From: Ailurus styani
Lineage: Eukaryota > Chordata > Mammalia > Carnivora > Ailuridae
DNA: 64,000 bases
Assembly: GCA_002007465.1 (NCBI GenBank)
Contig: LNAC01000032.1
Coordinates: 5,094,287 to 5,158,286 of the forward strand
Reading direction: 5' to 3'
Below, piece by piece: positions 32,870-44,210 of the stretch; position 1 is the first letter of the stretch, and every line of letters begins with the position of its first letter. The notes under the pieces were generated by a model. It was not told the origin of the DNA and did no database searches. It saw only the letters and a program-made list of their open reading frames with translations. Both the position numbers and the translations under genes were made by a program.

Positions 32870-32935
32870 TTCCTTCCAGCTTTGATTTTCAATTCCTTCC
32901 AGCTTTGATTTTACTTCCAGCTTTGATTTTCAATT
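32870..32935 (+). repeat. Three-copy tandem repeat of about 22 bp
   Basis: The unit 'ccttccagctttgatttt' appears three times (starting about 32872, 32895 and 32914) with short variable joints. The unit resembles the 'cccttccagctct' end found in some MIR relatives, so the SINE tail was probably amplified in place. Confidence 0.8.
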
Positions 32936-32945
32936 TCTAGAATTT

Positions 32946-35900
32946 GATTTTTGGCTGACCACAATGAATATCCATCTCCCCCCATAGTATCCCTCCTAAA
33001 ACAGTCTCTTAACATGATGTTTGAAGGTTAAACAGATTAATGTATGCATTGTGACTTAATCTTCTAACTAATAATCAGTTGTGCTAAGTCCTCATGATTC
33101 TTTATTCTCCCTCCAAAAAGATGACATTAAAATGTCTCATTGTAATATTTTAAATTATTTTCTGGCAGAGTTAGACCTTGAGAGATATTGATCATACTTT
33201 TAAAAAGTCAGTTATCTGAATAGATGGCACATGACATCGTTTATATAGCATATTTCATATAGAAATTCTCAAAAGATGGATGAACAGGATTTACCACGTA
33301 TGTTATTCAGTCTCTGCCCTTTCCCCATTCTATTGCCAACAGTGTTCCTGTCTCAAAAACTATCCCAGTGGTTTTAACATCCATTTACATTTCTAAAATT
33401 TTCAAAGTAGTAAATTCCATAAACTCACTACATACTAGCCAAGTAGTAATTACAGAATTTGTCTAAAAAGTCCTCCATTTCATTCTTTTATTTGCCTGTG
33501 TTCCTCATATCAACTGATTTGAGGGTATTTTTTATTCTTTACGCTGCTGACAAATAACCTTTGTTTTGAGAATTCACCATGGAAGAGTGGTATCACAGGA
33601 GGGCTGATGCTTGGCAACCCTGAAGAATTACAAGAGAAGTCTTGGTTAATGTGCAAAGGGTTATGGGCAACCTTCACAACCTTCACACCTTAATGTTCAC
33701 AATAGAACCTGTCCTAGAGTGAGCACTTAACAGCTATGGCTGACTAAGTGAAGGCATTAAATGAGCACAGCAAGCTTTTTTTTCTTTTAAGTTCAATGCA
33801 GATGGTGATTGTAAGACAAAAAAAAATATTATCTCAAATATTTCCTAGCCAACAAATATCATCACACCCCTTTCCTAATTTTGGAGATTTTATCATACCT
33901 TGCAACGATATTGTGGATTAAGATCTACAATCCGTTTTGGTGGTTATAATACCCTGAAAAGATGATAATTAGGGCATTCTGGATGCTCACTCTTCCTGTT
34001 GGAATTATATTGATAATATCATTTCATTTCTGTTTGTTTGTTTCTCATAACAGCATTCCCATCTTGGCACTTAAGCAGAAAACTTTGCTTGTTCTGGTTA
34101 TTTCACAGTTGATTCCATCCTCTGACTTCCTGTTTTCACAATTTGCCAGCCAATCAAAGATATCTGTGGTTTTAAAGCATGTGCCAACTGAATAGATATC
34201 AAGAATAAAATGCACATATACATCCCAAAAGACTTGTGTCAAAATCAGTAAGATTGCACAAGGCAGGAACCTCGGATAGTATTGTAACAGAAGAAAATTG
34301 TCAGAAATTAGTTCGTTCTGTCTAGTATCTGAGCTTTAATAAACAGTATCTTATCTCCTTTGGCCAGTGGACAGCTTCTAATTGGTAGGGGTCCAAGGTA
34401 AGGCAAACAAATGCAAGGAACCTGTCTGCCCGGCTTTATACTTCAGTAAGATAGCTCTATCGTACATCAACGGACAGGCTTCAAGTTGACAACAGGAAAA
34501 ATGTGACTCAGCTTATACAAAAGGGGAAGTCCCAGCATTGGCCTCAAACAATAGGCCTGTCATTTTACTGCTTTGGCAGTCTGTCTTACTGTCTTACCTT
34601 TTTTGAAGATATGCAGGGGCAGAGGACTCTGTATTCTTCTCTGGGTCTTGGACAGGGACACTGAATTAAGAATCAAAGGAGAATTAGTGTTCAAGGGTGA
34701 GAGTGGAGCAGAGGAAACAACGTGGAACTTGTGACCAGGCCGGTAAAATGACTCCTTAAATTCCAGGAATACTTCATCTGGGTATGGAAACAGGAGAGGC
34801 CCAGCAACAAAACAAAGTGGCATAAAATCCTCCTGAGAATGATAAGCCTCCTGAATGAGTAAAGCAAAGAGAGCTGTCTGGGAAGGATAGGTTTATTTTC
34901 TTCTCCTCTTCTCCCCTACTTGCAAGTCCCACTGCAGAAGAGAAATCCCTTTTCAAGTCAGGAGCCACTTTGTCAATGCAAAGACAATTCTGTATGATGC
35001 CAAATGTCGTGCCTGTGGTCAACATATTTTGCTGTTTGAATTTTGAGATATTCTTTGCTTAAGACCTATAAGGCTGAAGAAAACTTTTATTTCCCTGACA
35101 ACTGAGCTCCACCTTACATAAATCATGCCACCAACACAAAATGGGGAGACCTCACTGTAGAGTCAACAGCAGAGATGGCACACTCTTGGAATAAATCGCT
35201 CCAAGATGTTTTTGGTCTCTGACAACCTGACCGCCCTTACCCTCTGTGCTTATAGGTTGCCCTCAGTCCCTGACTCAGGGCTTCACCTCATTTCACTGTT
35301 TCCAATTCTTTCTAATTTGACTTTTTTGAAGCGTCCATTCTCTTCCTTTCTTGTGGTGAAGTGAAAATATGGTAAATGCGGGTGATTAAGCTCTTTCAGT
35401 CAAACACAGACTTATTAACAGGAACCAGGAGGAGTGGTTGAATGTTGCTAGGGTTTCAGAGTTTTATGGGAAAGACAATGACAGTAGTTAATCGTTGGTA
35501 AGACCATTAATTAATTTTTAAGTTTCACACCCTTAGAATCCACTGGAAAAATGTTTATTATTTTTGACTAGATTATTTCTAGAGTATGACAAACATACTG
35601 TTTTCCTGTGACTTGTGGTGATTATGTTCTGGTCTAGTAACATGTCGACAAGTTACTAAGGATGGCTTCTCACTAGAGAGGTGAATCACCTCTTCCTCAT
35701 CTTTGTGTCCTTCATACATAGGATCTGAAACCTCTCAATCACCTAATAAACATTTACTTGAATGAATAAATTTTCAACTGTGTTTGGATTAGTTATGTTT
35801 AAAAAGCCCCAAAGAACAGAGAGATATAATGAGATAAGACTAGTAGAGAGCAAGAATTAAGATGACAAAACTAGAATTCCCTTTTTTTGCACCAGAAATT

Positions 35901-36290
35901 ATAGTTTTGATTGCTCTCCTTTGGTTGCCACAGAAATATAGAATGAATGGGAAAAGCTAGTTAAAAGAAGTCTTTAGAGGCAGCAAAGAAGCTCTGAGTT
36001 TAAAATGCCAGAATTAGATAATTTAAACTCATTATAGGGAAGAACATTAAGGAAATAGCAAACTTTTTAACTTCATACCACCCACAAGATTTCTAGAACC
36101 TTCCCTGAGCTCAGAGTAGAGCTCCTTCTCTTTCCCAACCCCACCTCATTCTTGAGTCCTGTGCTTCTCCTTTCTCTGTTCCTGTTCTCAGTCTCCCATG
36201 TCACACAACAGTAACAAAATGACTAAAACCTTACTCACTGAATACACTGTGTGAGCCAAAAGCAAGTGTTTTGGCCATTTGGCAAACTTA
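32946..36290. other. Unassigned non-coding sequence, few repeats
   Basis: No element I can name with confidence over 3.3 kb. A short stretch near 35690-35770 ('aataaacatttacttgaatg') may be an L2 3' end. The frames of 77, 87 and 83 codons (33962, 34560 and 34774) carry no recognisable domain. Confidence 0.4.
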
Positions 36291-36299
36291 CCACATCTT

Positions 36300-36710
36300 C
36301 TGAGTCTCAAAGCAGCACTGACTCAAAGTCCTCTATGCAGCTGGAAAAAGAAAGTATGATACATTTTTTTTCTCAAATATCCACTTGGCTAACTCCACCA
36401 CCTCCTTCAAGTCTGGTCAAAACTTACCTTCTCAAGGAGGCACACTTTGACTAGTCTATCAAGTGTTTTAAACTCTCTAAACCCCAACCCTATATCCTGG
36501 TACTACTGATATTTCTTATTCTACATTTTCTCTTTTCTATGGCATTATCATCTAACATACTAGTATGACTTATTGTATTTATTTTCTCTTTCTTCCTCCC
36601 ACTTGAATGTAAGCTCCATAAGGTCAAGGATCTTAGTTTACTAATGTATCCCAAGCCCAAGTATTGTATATAGCACACAATAGATGCTCCATAAAAATTT
36701 ATAGAACCAG
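36300..36710 (+). repeat. L2 LINE 3' part, sense
   Basis: 'aaacttaccttctcaaggag', 'cactttgactagtctatc', 'catgtaagctccataaggtc'-like text at 36605 and 'atagcacacaatagatgctc' follow the L2 end in order. Confidence 0.8.
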
Positions 36711-36889
36711 AGAATAATAATCCATTGCCCTCCTTTAGCTAAGTTTTTGAGTGGGGCAGCTAAAATCTCAATGACACTTCATAGGATTCTGTACAGGAAT
36801 TGTAACCAAAGTCCTATAATATATTCATCTAGGATGACAGGCCAAAGTGAAATATAAGGGGGAAGTCCAGTTAACTTCAATTTACTAAG

Positions 36890-37060
36890 ACATTTTCAAT
36901 GCTTATTCTGGTCCAAGAACTTTACTGGGCACTGGAAAGACAGAAATAAATAAGCTATTGCTCCTGCTCTCAAAGAGTTTACCATCTGTCAGTGAAATAG
37001 ATACAAAGCCACATAATACAGTGTGATCAGTTCTAAAACAGCAGTATAAACCAAAAGCAA
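36890..37060 (-). repeat. L2-like or family A fragment
   Basis: 'tttactgggcactggaaaga', 'ctctcaaagagtttaccatc' and 'acagtgtgatcagttctaaa' fit the old repeat also seen at 45280-45690. The family name is not settled, and neither is the strand. Confidence 0.45.
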
Positions 37061-38084
37061 TGGAATGAGAAGTTCCCCTGAACATAGAACATTTCCATAG
37101 AATATTTCTTTGTTCTGGAAAGGTAGCCACAGTGGATCATCGAAGAGGGCCGAATTGGTGAAGTCATAAAAAGAGACCTTCTGTGTGTTGTCAGCTTCTC
37201 TTTCCTCATTGGAACGGGGTCCTCATGAGGGCCTTTTCCTGCCTCTGGTATTGCAAGTTGAGCCAACCAGTGGAGCCACAAGAATGAATTGGTGAATGGG
37301 AGCTCACCTACTGAGTCTCTTGGGTTCCAGTTCTCTGGTTGCCTAGAGTATAGGCTTCCTTTCCTTCTCTCTAACAGTTACTACAGGTTTTAGGTTTCAC
37401 AAAGCCTGTTTCTGCCCAGCCTGCTCAGAGGGGTTCTGAATACATTGGTGTCCCTGAAATAGCTTCTTACGTACTTCATCTTTCCTTGTGTCATTCCAGA
37501 AAAACAGTCCATTTTGCTTTTTCTTGGTATTGCTTTACTCTTGGTTATCTGTACCTTGACTTATCTTTTCTGAATGAGAAGCAGATGGCAGATGACTCAT
37601 CAGTACAATCATTATGACTTTCTTTGCACTGGTAATTTCAGATTCCTGGCCTAGCTGTTTCTTCCCACTTTTACTTCAGATGAGTCATATGACTTCAGGT
37701 GGAGGATTAGAACCACTGCCTTCTCTGCCCTAACCAGTTCTAAGTACCCACTTTCAGGCTGGTGAGTGTTTAGAAGTTTTGCTACTGAGTAGACTCTCAT
37801 GAAAAGAATGGGGAGAAGTTTTGTGTTTGTGATAGCTTATTTTTATTGATTGGCAAAATATGGTTGTACTGATCATTACCCTAAGTACTTAAAAAACTTC
37901 ATGAGTGAAGACAAAGTATGTCTTCGGCATCTACCCCCCTATTTATTGTGTTCTCTGTGGCTTTGGAAAGTGAGAAACAAATGAGTTACATCCCTTCTTT
38001 GTGAAGCTTTTACTTATTTCTTAAGACAGAGGCCGGGAAACACAAGGGAAAGTACCTAACCATTTGTCTAACCATCTCACTAGC
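37061..38084. other. Unassigned non-coding sequence
   Basis: No repeat recognised. Confidence 0.4.
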
Positions 38085-38205
38085 ACAAATGTGCTAGTAA
38101 GTTCCTCTACATCAAATTCATTTTTGCATACCTAGCTCCTAACACAGGGCAGCACATACAGTAAGGTATCTAATAGATGTTGAATTAGTGAATAAAAGAA
38201 AGCAT
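38085..38205 (+). repeat. L2 LINE 3' end, sense
   Basis: 'cctagctcctaacacagggc', 'agcacatacagtaaggtatc' and 'atgttgaattagtgaataaa' are the L2 ending. Confidence 0.75.
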
Positions 38206-38370
38206 GGATTGTCCCGCTTAGTCATCTGAGGTGAGGAGCAAGATGGAAACTGGCAATTCAATTTCTCCATCTAGAAGAAAGAAAAATTATGCCAGTCAAT
38301 TATCTACTAATGAGAAATGTTGTAGGATCAATTGAACAGCTGAGACTTTTTGTGTGTGTGTGTGTTTGTG

Positions 38371-38762
38371 TGCAAAATGGTGGTTTTATTAAAGCATGGG
38401 GACAGGACCCGTGGGCAGAAAAAGCTGCTGCACCAGGGTCTTGAGGAGGGGGATTATCTACTTGGAGTTGGGGGAAGTAAGTAAGGAAAAAAGAAGTTTC
38501 AAAAGAACTTTCATATGCTAAAGAGGACTGAGCTATAAGATACCTACAAGTACCAGAGGCCTTGCCATTGTCAAGTTAAGGTTGTTTTCCCTTTTAGCAA
38601 GGTATTAACATTAACATTAAGATAACATTAAGCAAGATATTAACATTAATATTGGGAGATTCCTGGAAGAATGTCACACATGTCCCACCCAGGATAGGGG
38701 GTGGGGAGAGGTTGCAGGGTGTCAGCTTATGCTTTGTCTTCTGCTAGCCTTCTGCTCCCACA
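38371..38762 (-). mobile_element. LTR lacking its 3' portion (U3-R only)
   Basis: On the minus strand it begins 'tgtgggagcagaagg' at 38762, after a purine-rich 'gggtggaaatga' that could be a polypurine tract. It ends 'ccattttgca' at 38371. The polyadenylation signal is at 38390-38385. A full LTR would continue past the cleavage site through U5; here only a simple A/CA-type tail follows. This looks like a type I (gamma-like) LTR, by inference. Confidence 0.6.
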
Positions 38763-40621
38763 TCATTTCCACCCTGAACAATTTTGGCCCTTAAATCTTT
38801 AAGGTTGTTGAAGGTAGAAGATCTCATCTTCTGTAACATCTTCCTGCTGAATAGGGGCGTAGAGATATCCCTACCTGTGGGTCAATATCTGTCAGTTGGC
38901 AAACATATAGGGCAGTTGCAAAGGGAGGGCCAGTTGAATTCAATACTGACAGTAAGCAAGTATCTCTGCAGGTCATAAGGATCATCTGTTGATGTGAAGT
39001 CATTGTAGAGATGGAGTCTCAGCACCAAGTGGAAAGATATTGAAAAAGGCATCACATTAAGATTAGTATGATTCTAAGAATGAGAAGTCCAATAAAGTGA
39101 CCCTTAATACTTGAATATAATCCCTTTCTAAGCCAGGAACTTAACCAATAATTAACAGAAAGAGATCATTTAAGGTGTCAACTTGAGTGTTCATGTTGGT
39201 TATAAACCCAGAAATATTTTTGTGGTAATCTGGAATGTATACACAGCATTGTTTTTATGATAGCACAAGTTTTGAAAAACTGCTTCACACATTTGTATTA
39301 CTTCAGTATTTAACAGAGAAATGCTACTTTGAGTGTTATTTAGGGCTTTGACCATTTACTTAAGAGTTTCCATGTGCAAACTACATCCTCCAGTCACAAA
39401 GAGGGAATAAAGATGGATGCTAGGTGGTCATACCAACAAGATATGCACAACATGTCCACTGTATTAAGTTTGGAAAGTTGTCTGGGTTGGTAATGGTTTT
39501 GATGATCCAGGCAAAACCCAGAGTACAGTGGCCTATCCAGCCTGGGGGAAGCCATGAACACATGTTAGAGCTACATAACCATTGGGTCCTAGCCAGGAGC
39601 CAGTCATCTAATACTGGGCCTCTTTGAAGTGTGGTTAGGATATCAAAGGCTATTTGGTTTTGGAGGGCTATCCTTGGAATTTATGTAATAGTTTCAGGCC
39701 CATATGTGTTTGGGGATTTACGCTTGATAATAATCCCCTTCTCTTTAAATTGCTCCATGGGCATATAGGACTAGGAAGGCATATTTGGAGTCAATATAAA
39801 AATCACTTTTTAAGGCTTTTGCCAATTTCAAAGCACAGGTGGGCGCTATTAACTCAGCTTCTGGGGCAGATGTATTTGCTGACCAGGACTTGGCCTCAAT
39901 AGTCTGTTAGATTGTTTATAGCATACACAGCTTTTCTTACCTCTCTTTCATGAAACTACTGCCATTGGTAAACCACCTGTCATTTGCAATTTTAATACAG
40001 GCATCTTAAATCTGGTTGACTGGAATAAACAAGATCAATAACCTCTGAACAGTTATGTTCTATGCTTTGTATAGAAGTACCATGGTCAGGTCCAGGCATA
40101 AGGGTAGCTGGGTTTAAAGTTTGACAGCTTTTATATATATTTCAGGCATATCTATAAGCATTGCCTGGTGTTTATTAAGCAGGCTTCCCATAATCTATTG
40201 GTGGCTTTTGGTTTCTAAGACATTCTGGATCTGATGTGAAGTCATTACAGTCAGGGACTGTCCCATAGTGAACTATGAGGCTCCTACCAAGGGGACTGTT
40301 GTATGCTAAAGCCTTTGTTTGCAATTGTACACCAAGAGGTGGCTTCTAGGATAAATATGACTATGAGGGACGAAACCATTAAGAAGCCCTTTTAGTTTGA
40401 GGTTCAGCCTTAACAATATACTAATTATAAGGAACCACTGGCAAGTGGGAGAAAACTTGTCAAGAGATAAGGGCATCCCCAAGTACATCATCCAATCCAA
40501 TCACAGAGAAAGATAGGCCATCCATTATCTCCACAAGTCCATAGTTAACCCTATGTAGTGGGCTATGCTCTGGCTTTTAGGGAATGATTTCATCATCCCA
40601 GCCACATAGAATTTGTCAAAG
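38763..40621 (-). pseudogene. Endogenous retrovirus pol-like relic, antisense
   Basis: Minus-strand sequence around 39780-39900 encodes a stretch resembling the RNase H domain of gamma-type retroviral pol, and the sequence to its right (39950-40500) resembles the preceding connection and reverse-transcriptase region. Stops and shifts break every frame; none exceeds 82 codons. Only about 1 kb separates the RNase H part from the LTR, so most of integrase and env is missing. The element is defective. Confidence 0.6.
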
Positions 40622-40668
40622 GGTTTTAAAAAGATTTATTTATATATTTGAAGGGGGGAAGGGGCAGA

Positions 40669-40716
<48 letters not shown>

Positions 40717-40839
40717 CCTGAGCAGACTCCCAACTGAGCATGGAGCCAAATGCAGGGCTTGATCCTACAACCCTGAAATCATGACCTGAGCTGCAACCAA
40801 GAGTTGGACGCTCAACTGGCTGAGCTACACAGGCACCCC
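40622..40839 (-). mobile_element. Can-SINE, antisense, 5' partner of the composite
   Basis: A diverged, older-subtype copy: head 'ggggtgcctgtgtagctcag' read on the minus strand, ending exactly at 40839. A (GA)n run of about 44 bases lies at 40671-40714. A target-site repeat is present only on its head side; the partner copy is 2.3 kb away on the far side of the ERV relic. Confidence 0.9.
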
Positions 40840-40850
40840 TGAACAGCTGA

Positions 40851-41125
40851 TATTTTTAAGTTCAACAAAATATGTAAATATTACATTTTTCCAATTTTAC
40901 AAGAAGGGAAAATTGCCTAAGGAGTGCATTAAGTAAGTACTATCTACAAAGATCAGTATGAGGGGCTCTAATTCAGAATCTCTTAGAATCCTCCCATGAC
41001 ATTGCCTTCCCTCGTATCTGGCCAGTGATCTCCATCAATAACACTTGCCTTCAAACTCAAGGACTAAATATCTGCAAGAGAGCACTCATCAATGTGAGTG
41101 AAAATAAAGTGTTGAAGATTTTCTT
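40851..41125. other. Unassigned non-coding sequence
   Basis: Nothing recognised. Confidence 0.4.
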
Positions 41126-41141
41126 AAGACTTCTCCCTTTA

Positions 41142-41340
41142 GGGCACCTGGGTGGCTTAGTGGGTTAAAGCCTCTGCTTTCGGCTAGGTCATGATCTCAG
41201 GGTCCTGGGATCGAGGCCCGCATCGGGCTCCCTGCTCAGCGGGGAACCTGCTTCCTCCTCTCTCTGCCTGCCTCTCTGCCTACTTGTGATCTCTCTCCCT
41301 CTGTGAAATAAATAAATAAAATCTTTAAAAAAAAAAAAGA
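41142..41340 (+). mobile_element. Can-SINE, first of a tandem pair
   Basis: Mustelid-type copy starting 'gggcacctgggtggcttagt' and ending in an A12 tail plus 'ga'. The upstream target-site repeat 'aagacttctcccttta' is at 41126-41141. No copy of that repeat lies between this SINE and the next. Confidence 0.95.
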
Positions 41341-41551
41341 GGGCGCCTGGGTGGCTCAGTGGGTTAAAGCCTCTGCTTTCGGCCCAGGTCATGATCTCAG
41401 GGTCCTGGGATCGAGGCCCGCATCGGGCTCTCTGCTTGGCAGGGAGCCTGCTTCCTCCTCTCTCCTCTCTCTCTGCCTGCCTCTCTGACTACTTGTAATC
41501 TCTCTCTCTCTCTGTGTCAAATAAATAAATAAAATCTTAAAAAAAAAAAAA
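41341..41551 (+). mobile_element. Can-SINE, second of a tandem pair
   Basis: It starts 'gggcgcctgggtggctcagt' directly after the tail of the first copy and ends in an A15 tail. The downstream target-site repeat 'aagacttctcccttta' is at 41552-41567. Both copies are of similar type. Confidence 0.95.
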
Positions 41552-41567
41552 AAGACTTCTCCCTTTA

Positions 41568-41835
41568 TAGGTCTTTTTCACCTTGGCTTTCACATGGTTA
41601 TAAATCTAAGGCAGAATTTCCAAAAGTATGTTCTGATTCCTGTGCCACATATACTCCAGGCTCAACGGTCATTGTTTATCTCCATATCCTACTTAATTTT
41701 TCTTCATGGTGCTCATTACTACCTGAAATCACATGTTACTTTAGTCTTTTCTTTCTGCCTTCATTACAAAAAAGTATTAACTCCTGGAGGATAGGGACTG
41801 TTTCATGACTTTCTAGACATGAAAATAGTATTTGG

Positions 41836-41880
<45 letters not shown>

Positions 41881-41905
41881 TCCATAAATATTTGAATAAA
41901 TGACG
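41568..41905 (+). repeat. L2 LINE 3' part, sense, with (CA)n
   Basis: 'actacctgaaatcacatgtt', 'ctcctggaggatagggactg', 'aatagtatttggcatac' and, after a (CA)n run, 'ccataaatatttgaataaat' give the L2 end in order. Confidence 0.8.
41838..41880 (+). repeat. (CA)n microsatellite with short (AT)n
   Basis: About 17 CA units followed by tatatat. It sits where the L2 consensus has 'ggcacacagtag', so the repeat probably grew from the L2 itself. Confidence 0.9.
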
Positions 41906-42064
41906 GAATGTCATGTTGTGAAAAAAAGACTTATGTGGAAAAATTCATTTTGAAAATGCTGGATAGACAAAGACATGGGATTCTTAGTTTCTTTCAGCTG
42001 AAGGGTGAGTCTGCTCTAGTATTCCATTATATTTAGGTGTAGAGGTGCTACCAAATTAAGTTTT

Positions 42065-42410
42065 GTTTACCACTTATTTATCGAATGCTTAAGTACCAGG
42101 AACTATGAAAAATGCCTTTATATCCATTCATTCATTAAATAGTTATTGAGTATCTACTAAGTGCTCAGTACTTTTTAAGCACATAGGCTAGATCAGTGAA
42201 TGACATCAGCAAAATGACTCCCTATACATGTTCAACTCTTGTGAATTGAATAAAGATATAAAGATAAAAAAACAAATATTATTCATCTTTGTTGACAGAT
42301 GATAAAGCCAAGCCACAGAGAGATTTTTAAACTTGTTCGGGCCCCAATAGTTAAGGAGTGTTAAAGCTAGAGTTGGCACCCATGTGGCTCTCTCTGAAGC
42401 CCTATTCTAT
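42065..42410 (-). repeat. MIR, antisense, split by an L2-like piece
   Basis: MIR-like text at 42065-42125 ('cgaatgcttaagtaccagga') resumes at 42270-42410 ('cagatgataaagccaagcca', 'ttggcacccatgtgg'). Between them 'cattcattcattaaatagtt' and 'attgagtatctactaagtgc' look like an antisense L2 end. The nesting is my reading of two diverged relics. Confidence 0.55.
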
Positions 42411-42604
42411 TCAGTACAGAGTATGTACACTTATTTGACCTTTCCCAAGAGTGAAAACTTGGCTATTTATGTATTCTGAAAATCTCTGGAGAATTGCCTA
42501 TATGGACTTAAGTTATTATTCATAAAATAGGAACTCTTTTTTATGGAGAATTTTTGTAGACAAGTTTCTTATTTTTCTGTTCTTGTCTTCTATTTTATTT
42601 TACT

Positions 42605-42834
42605 TTTTAAAAATATTTTATTTATTTATTTGAGAGAGAGAGAAAGAGAGAGAGAGAGAGATAGTACAACCAGGGAGAAGGGGCAGAGGGAGAAGGAGAA
42701 GCAGGTTCCCTGGTGAGCACAGAGCCAGAAGGGGGCCTGTTGGAGGGCTCGATGTGGGGCTCAATCCCAAGGCTTTGAGATTATGACCTGAGCCAAAGGC
42801 AGAGGCTCAACCAACTGAGCCACCCAAGTGCCCC
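42605..42834 (-). mobile_element. Can-SINE, antisense, older subtype
   Basis: A T-rich left end, GA repeats (42631-42662) and the head 'gggcacttgggtggctcagt' on the minus strand. An extra 'gagggctcgatgtgggg'-type stretch lengthens the body. No clear target-site repeat. Confidence 0.9.
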
Positions 42835-43429
42835 ATTTTTATCATTTTAAATGGGCCTATTCTGCTTCCAAAATCAAAAAGTGAGATGGGCAAACATTCC
42901 TGGGAGAGAGCTGGCTTTAGTTTGTAATATTCATCCCCACTGCTTTTTTGGATGCCTGAGCCATCTCACTATTTCTGATTCTTATTTTCCCTGATGCTCA
43001 AGCTACACCATGACCCCTGAAATCACTGATGAATGTCATGGATGTACTTCTTTGCTTGACTCTTAATATGTCCCTCAGGACATAATCTTGGTTTTTGTCT
43101 TTCAGTTCTGCATACCACAGATGAAGGTAAGGAGCCCCACCTGTGCAGTCTTCTTACCATCATGACTGAATAGAATTAGGCTGATATTTAAATATTTCAG
43201 CTGCTCACTTTGTCCATAAGTCAAATTCTTTGCACTTGAGTTCCCTTTGGCTCTCTAGACACACAGAGTAAATTGTTTTTTAATCTGGCATTTATTTTCA
43301 CTTGACTCATTTTTAAAGTCTTCTTCATTTTTTTCTGTTCATTTATAACTCTATTAGCTTGGAGACACCATTCATTTTGTAAGCAGTGCTTTAAACACAT
43401 TTCATCTATCAGGATTAATTTTGCTGAAT
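42835..43429. other. Unassigned non-coding sequence
   Basis: Nothing recognised; the frame at 43221-43439 has no features. Confidence 0.4.
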
Positions 43430-44210
43430 GCACCACCAAATAAATACATTAAAAACAACTGTAACACTTCATTAATCAAAATGTCAACTCTGCAGATGTA
43501 AAATGTCCCCCACTTTTAAAATTCTCTTCCTTTGCTTGTGAGTGCTTGTCTGTTTGACTAAAATATAAAAAAGTGGTAAAAAAATGCTGTCATTCTATTA
43601 GAATATGCATGCAGGATTTGAAGGTGCAATCCATTATAATTAAGGCTAATTAATTATTATATGGTCAAATGAGCAACAAATGCACATGCAAAATCTAAAA
43701 AGTTAATTATTTGAAAATTGGTTAATCAATTGTGCATTCAAATGCACATTTGTTTTAGCATGCAGACAGTTTGCTCTTTTACAAGGAATTAGTCTAGATA
43801 AAAAAACCATTAAAGTAAATCATTTTCAAAATATCTCTGCTCTATGAGGAAATAAAATACATTAAGATCAAATGGATCAGATTCTTAAAAATCAAAACTT
43901 CTTTTTCCAATCAACAATCTTCAAAAGAAAGACAAAATATTAGTATGAAATTAATTTACAAGAGGAAAAAGAAATCAGTCCAGATTACCTACTTTGTGGG
44001 AACCACTCAACCTGAACACAATTAAAAGGAAGTCTCCACTGTGTTAACTGGCCTGCCACCTGCACAAAGTCCCTCCAAAGGCTGGTATCCAGATAGAATT
44101 GCTCTATTTAAAAAACCAAACTAGAATCATGTAAGGATGTACAAGTCCCTAGTCAGAAAAGTGATTTCAAGCAAGTTCTTTTCATCCTCAAATTTCACAA
44201 CCTGCATAAC
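43430..44210. promoter_or_regulatory. Candidate conserved enhancer with TAATTA cluster
   Basis: Repeat-free, AT-rich block. TAATTA, the core site of many homeodomain proteins, occurs at 43637-43642, 43647-43652, 43651-43656 and 43704-43709. Octamer-like text (atgcacatgcaaaat at about 43681, aatgcacatttg at about 43741, gcatgcag at about 43606 and 43758) is interspersed. Such density is common in developmental enhancers, but AT-rich DNA also yields TAATTA by chance. Function is inference. Confidence 0.3.

Larger units (their letters stand above)
38333..40850 (-). mobile_element. Composite retroposon: ERV fragment plus Can-SINE between one TSD pair
   Basis: 'tgaacagctga' occurs at 38333-38343 and 40840-40850, and 16 of the 18 or so aligned bases agree when extended. 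Read on the minus strand from the right, a Can-SINE head starts exactly at the repeat (40839). The SINE ends in its A-rich tail near 40622, pol-like endogenous-retrovirus sequence follows, and then an LTR that stops 14 bases past an aataaa. A T/TG-rich tract (38346-38370), in the position of a poly(A) tail, comes before the left repeat. These are marks of L1-mediated copying of an RNA rather than proviral integration. Confidence 0.6.

Noticed and set aside
40671..41551. Closely spaced similar repeats as a possible CRISPR array
   Set aside because: The repeats are (GA)n and Can-SINEs in eukaryotic DNA; there are no short regular repeats with unique spacers.
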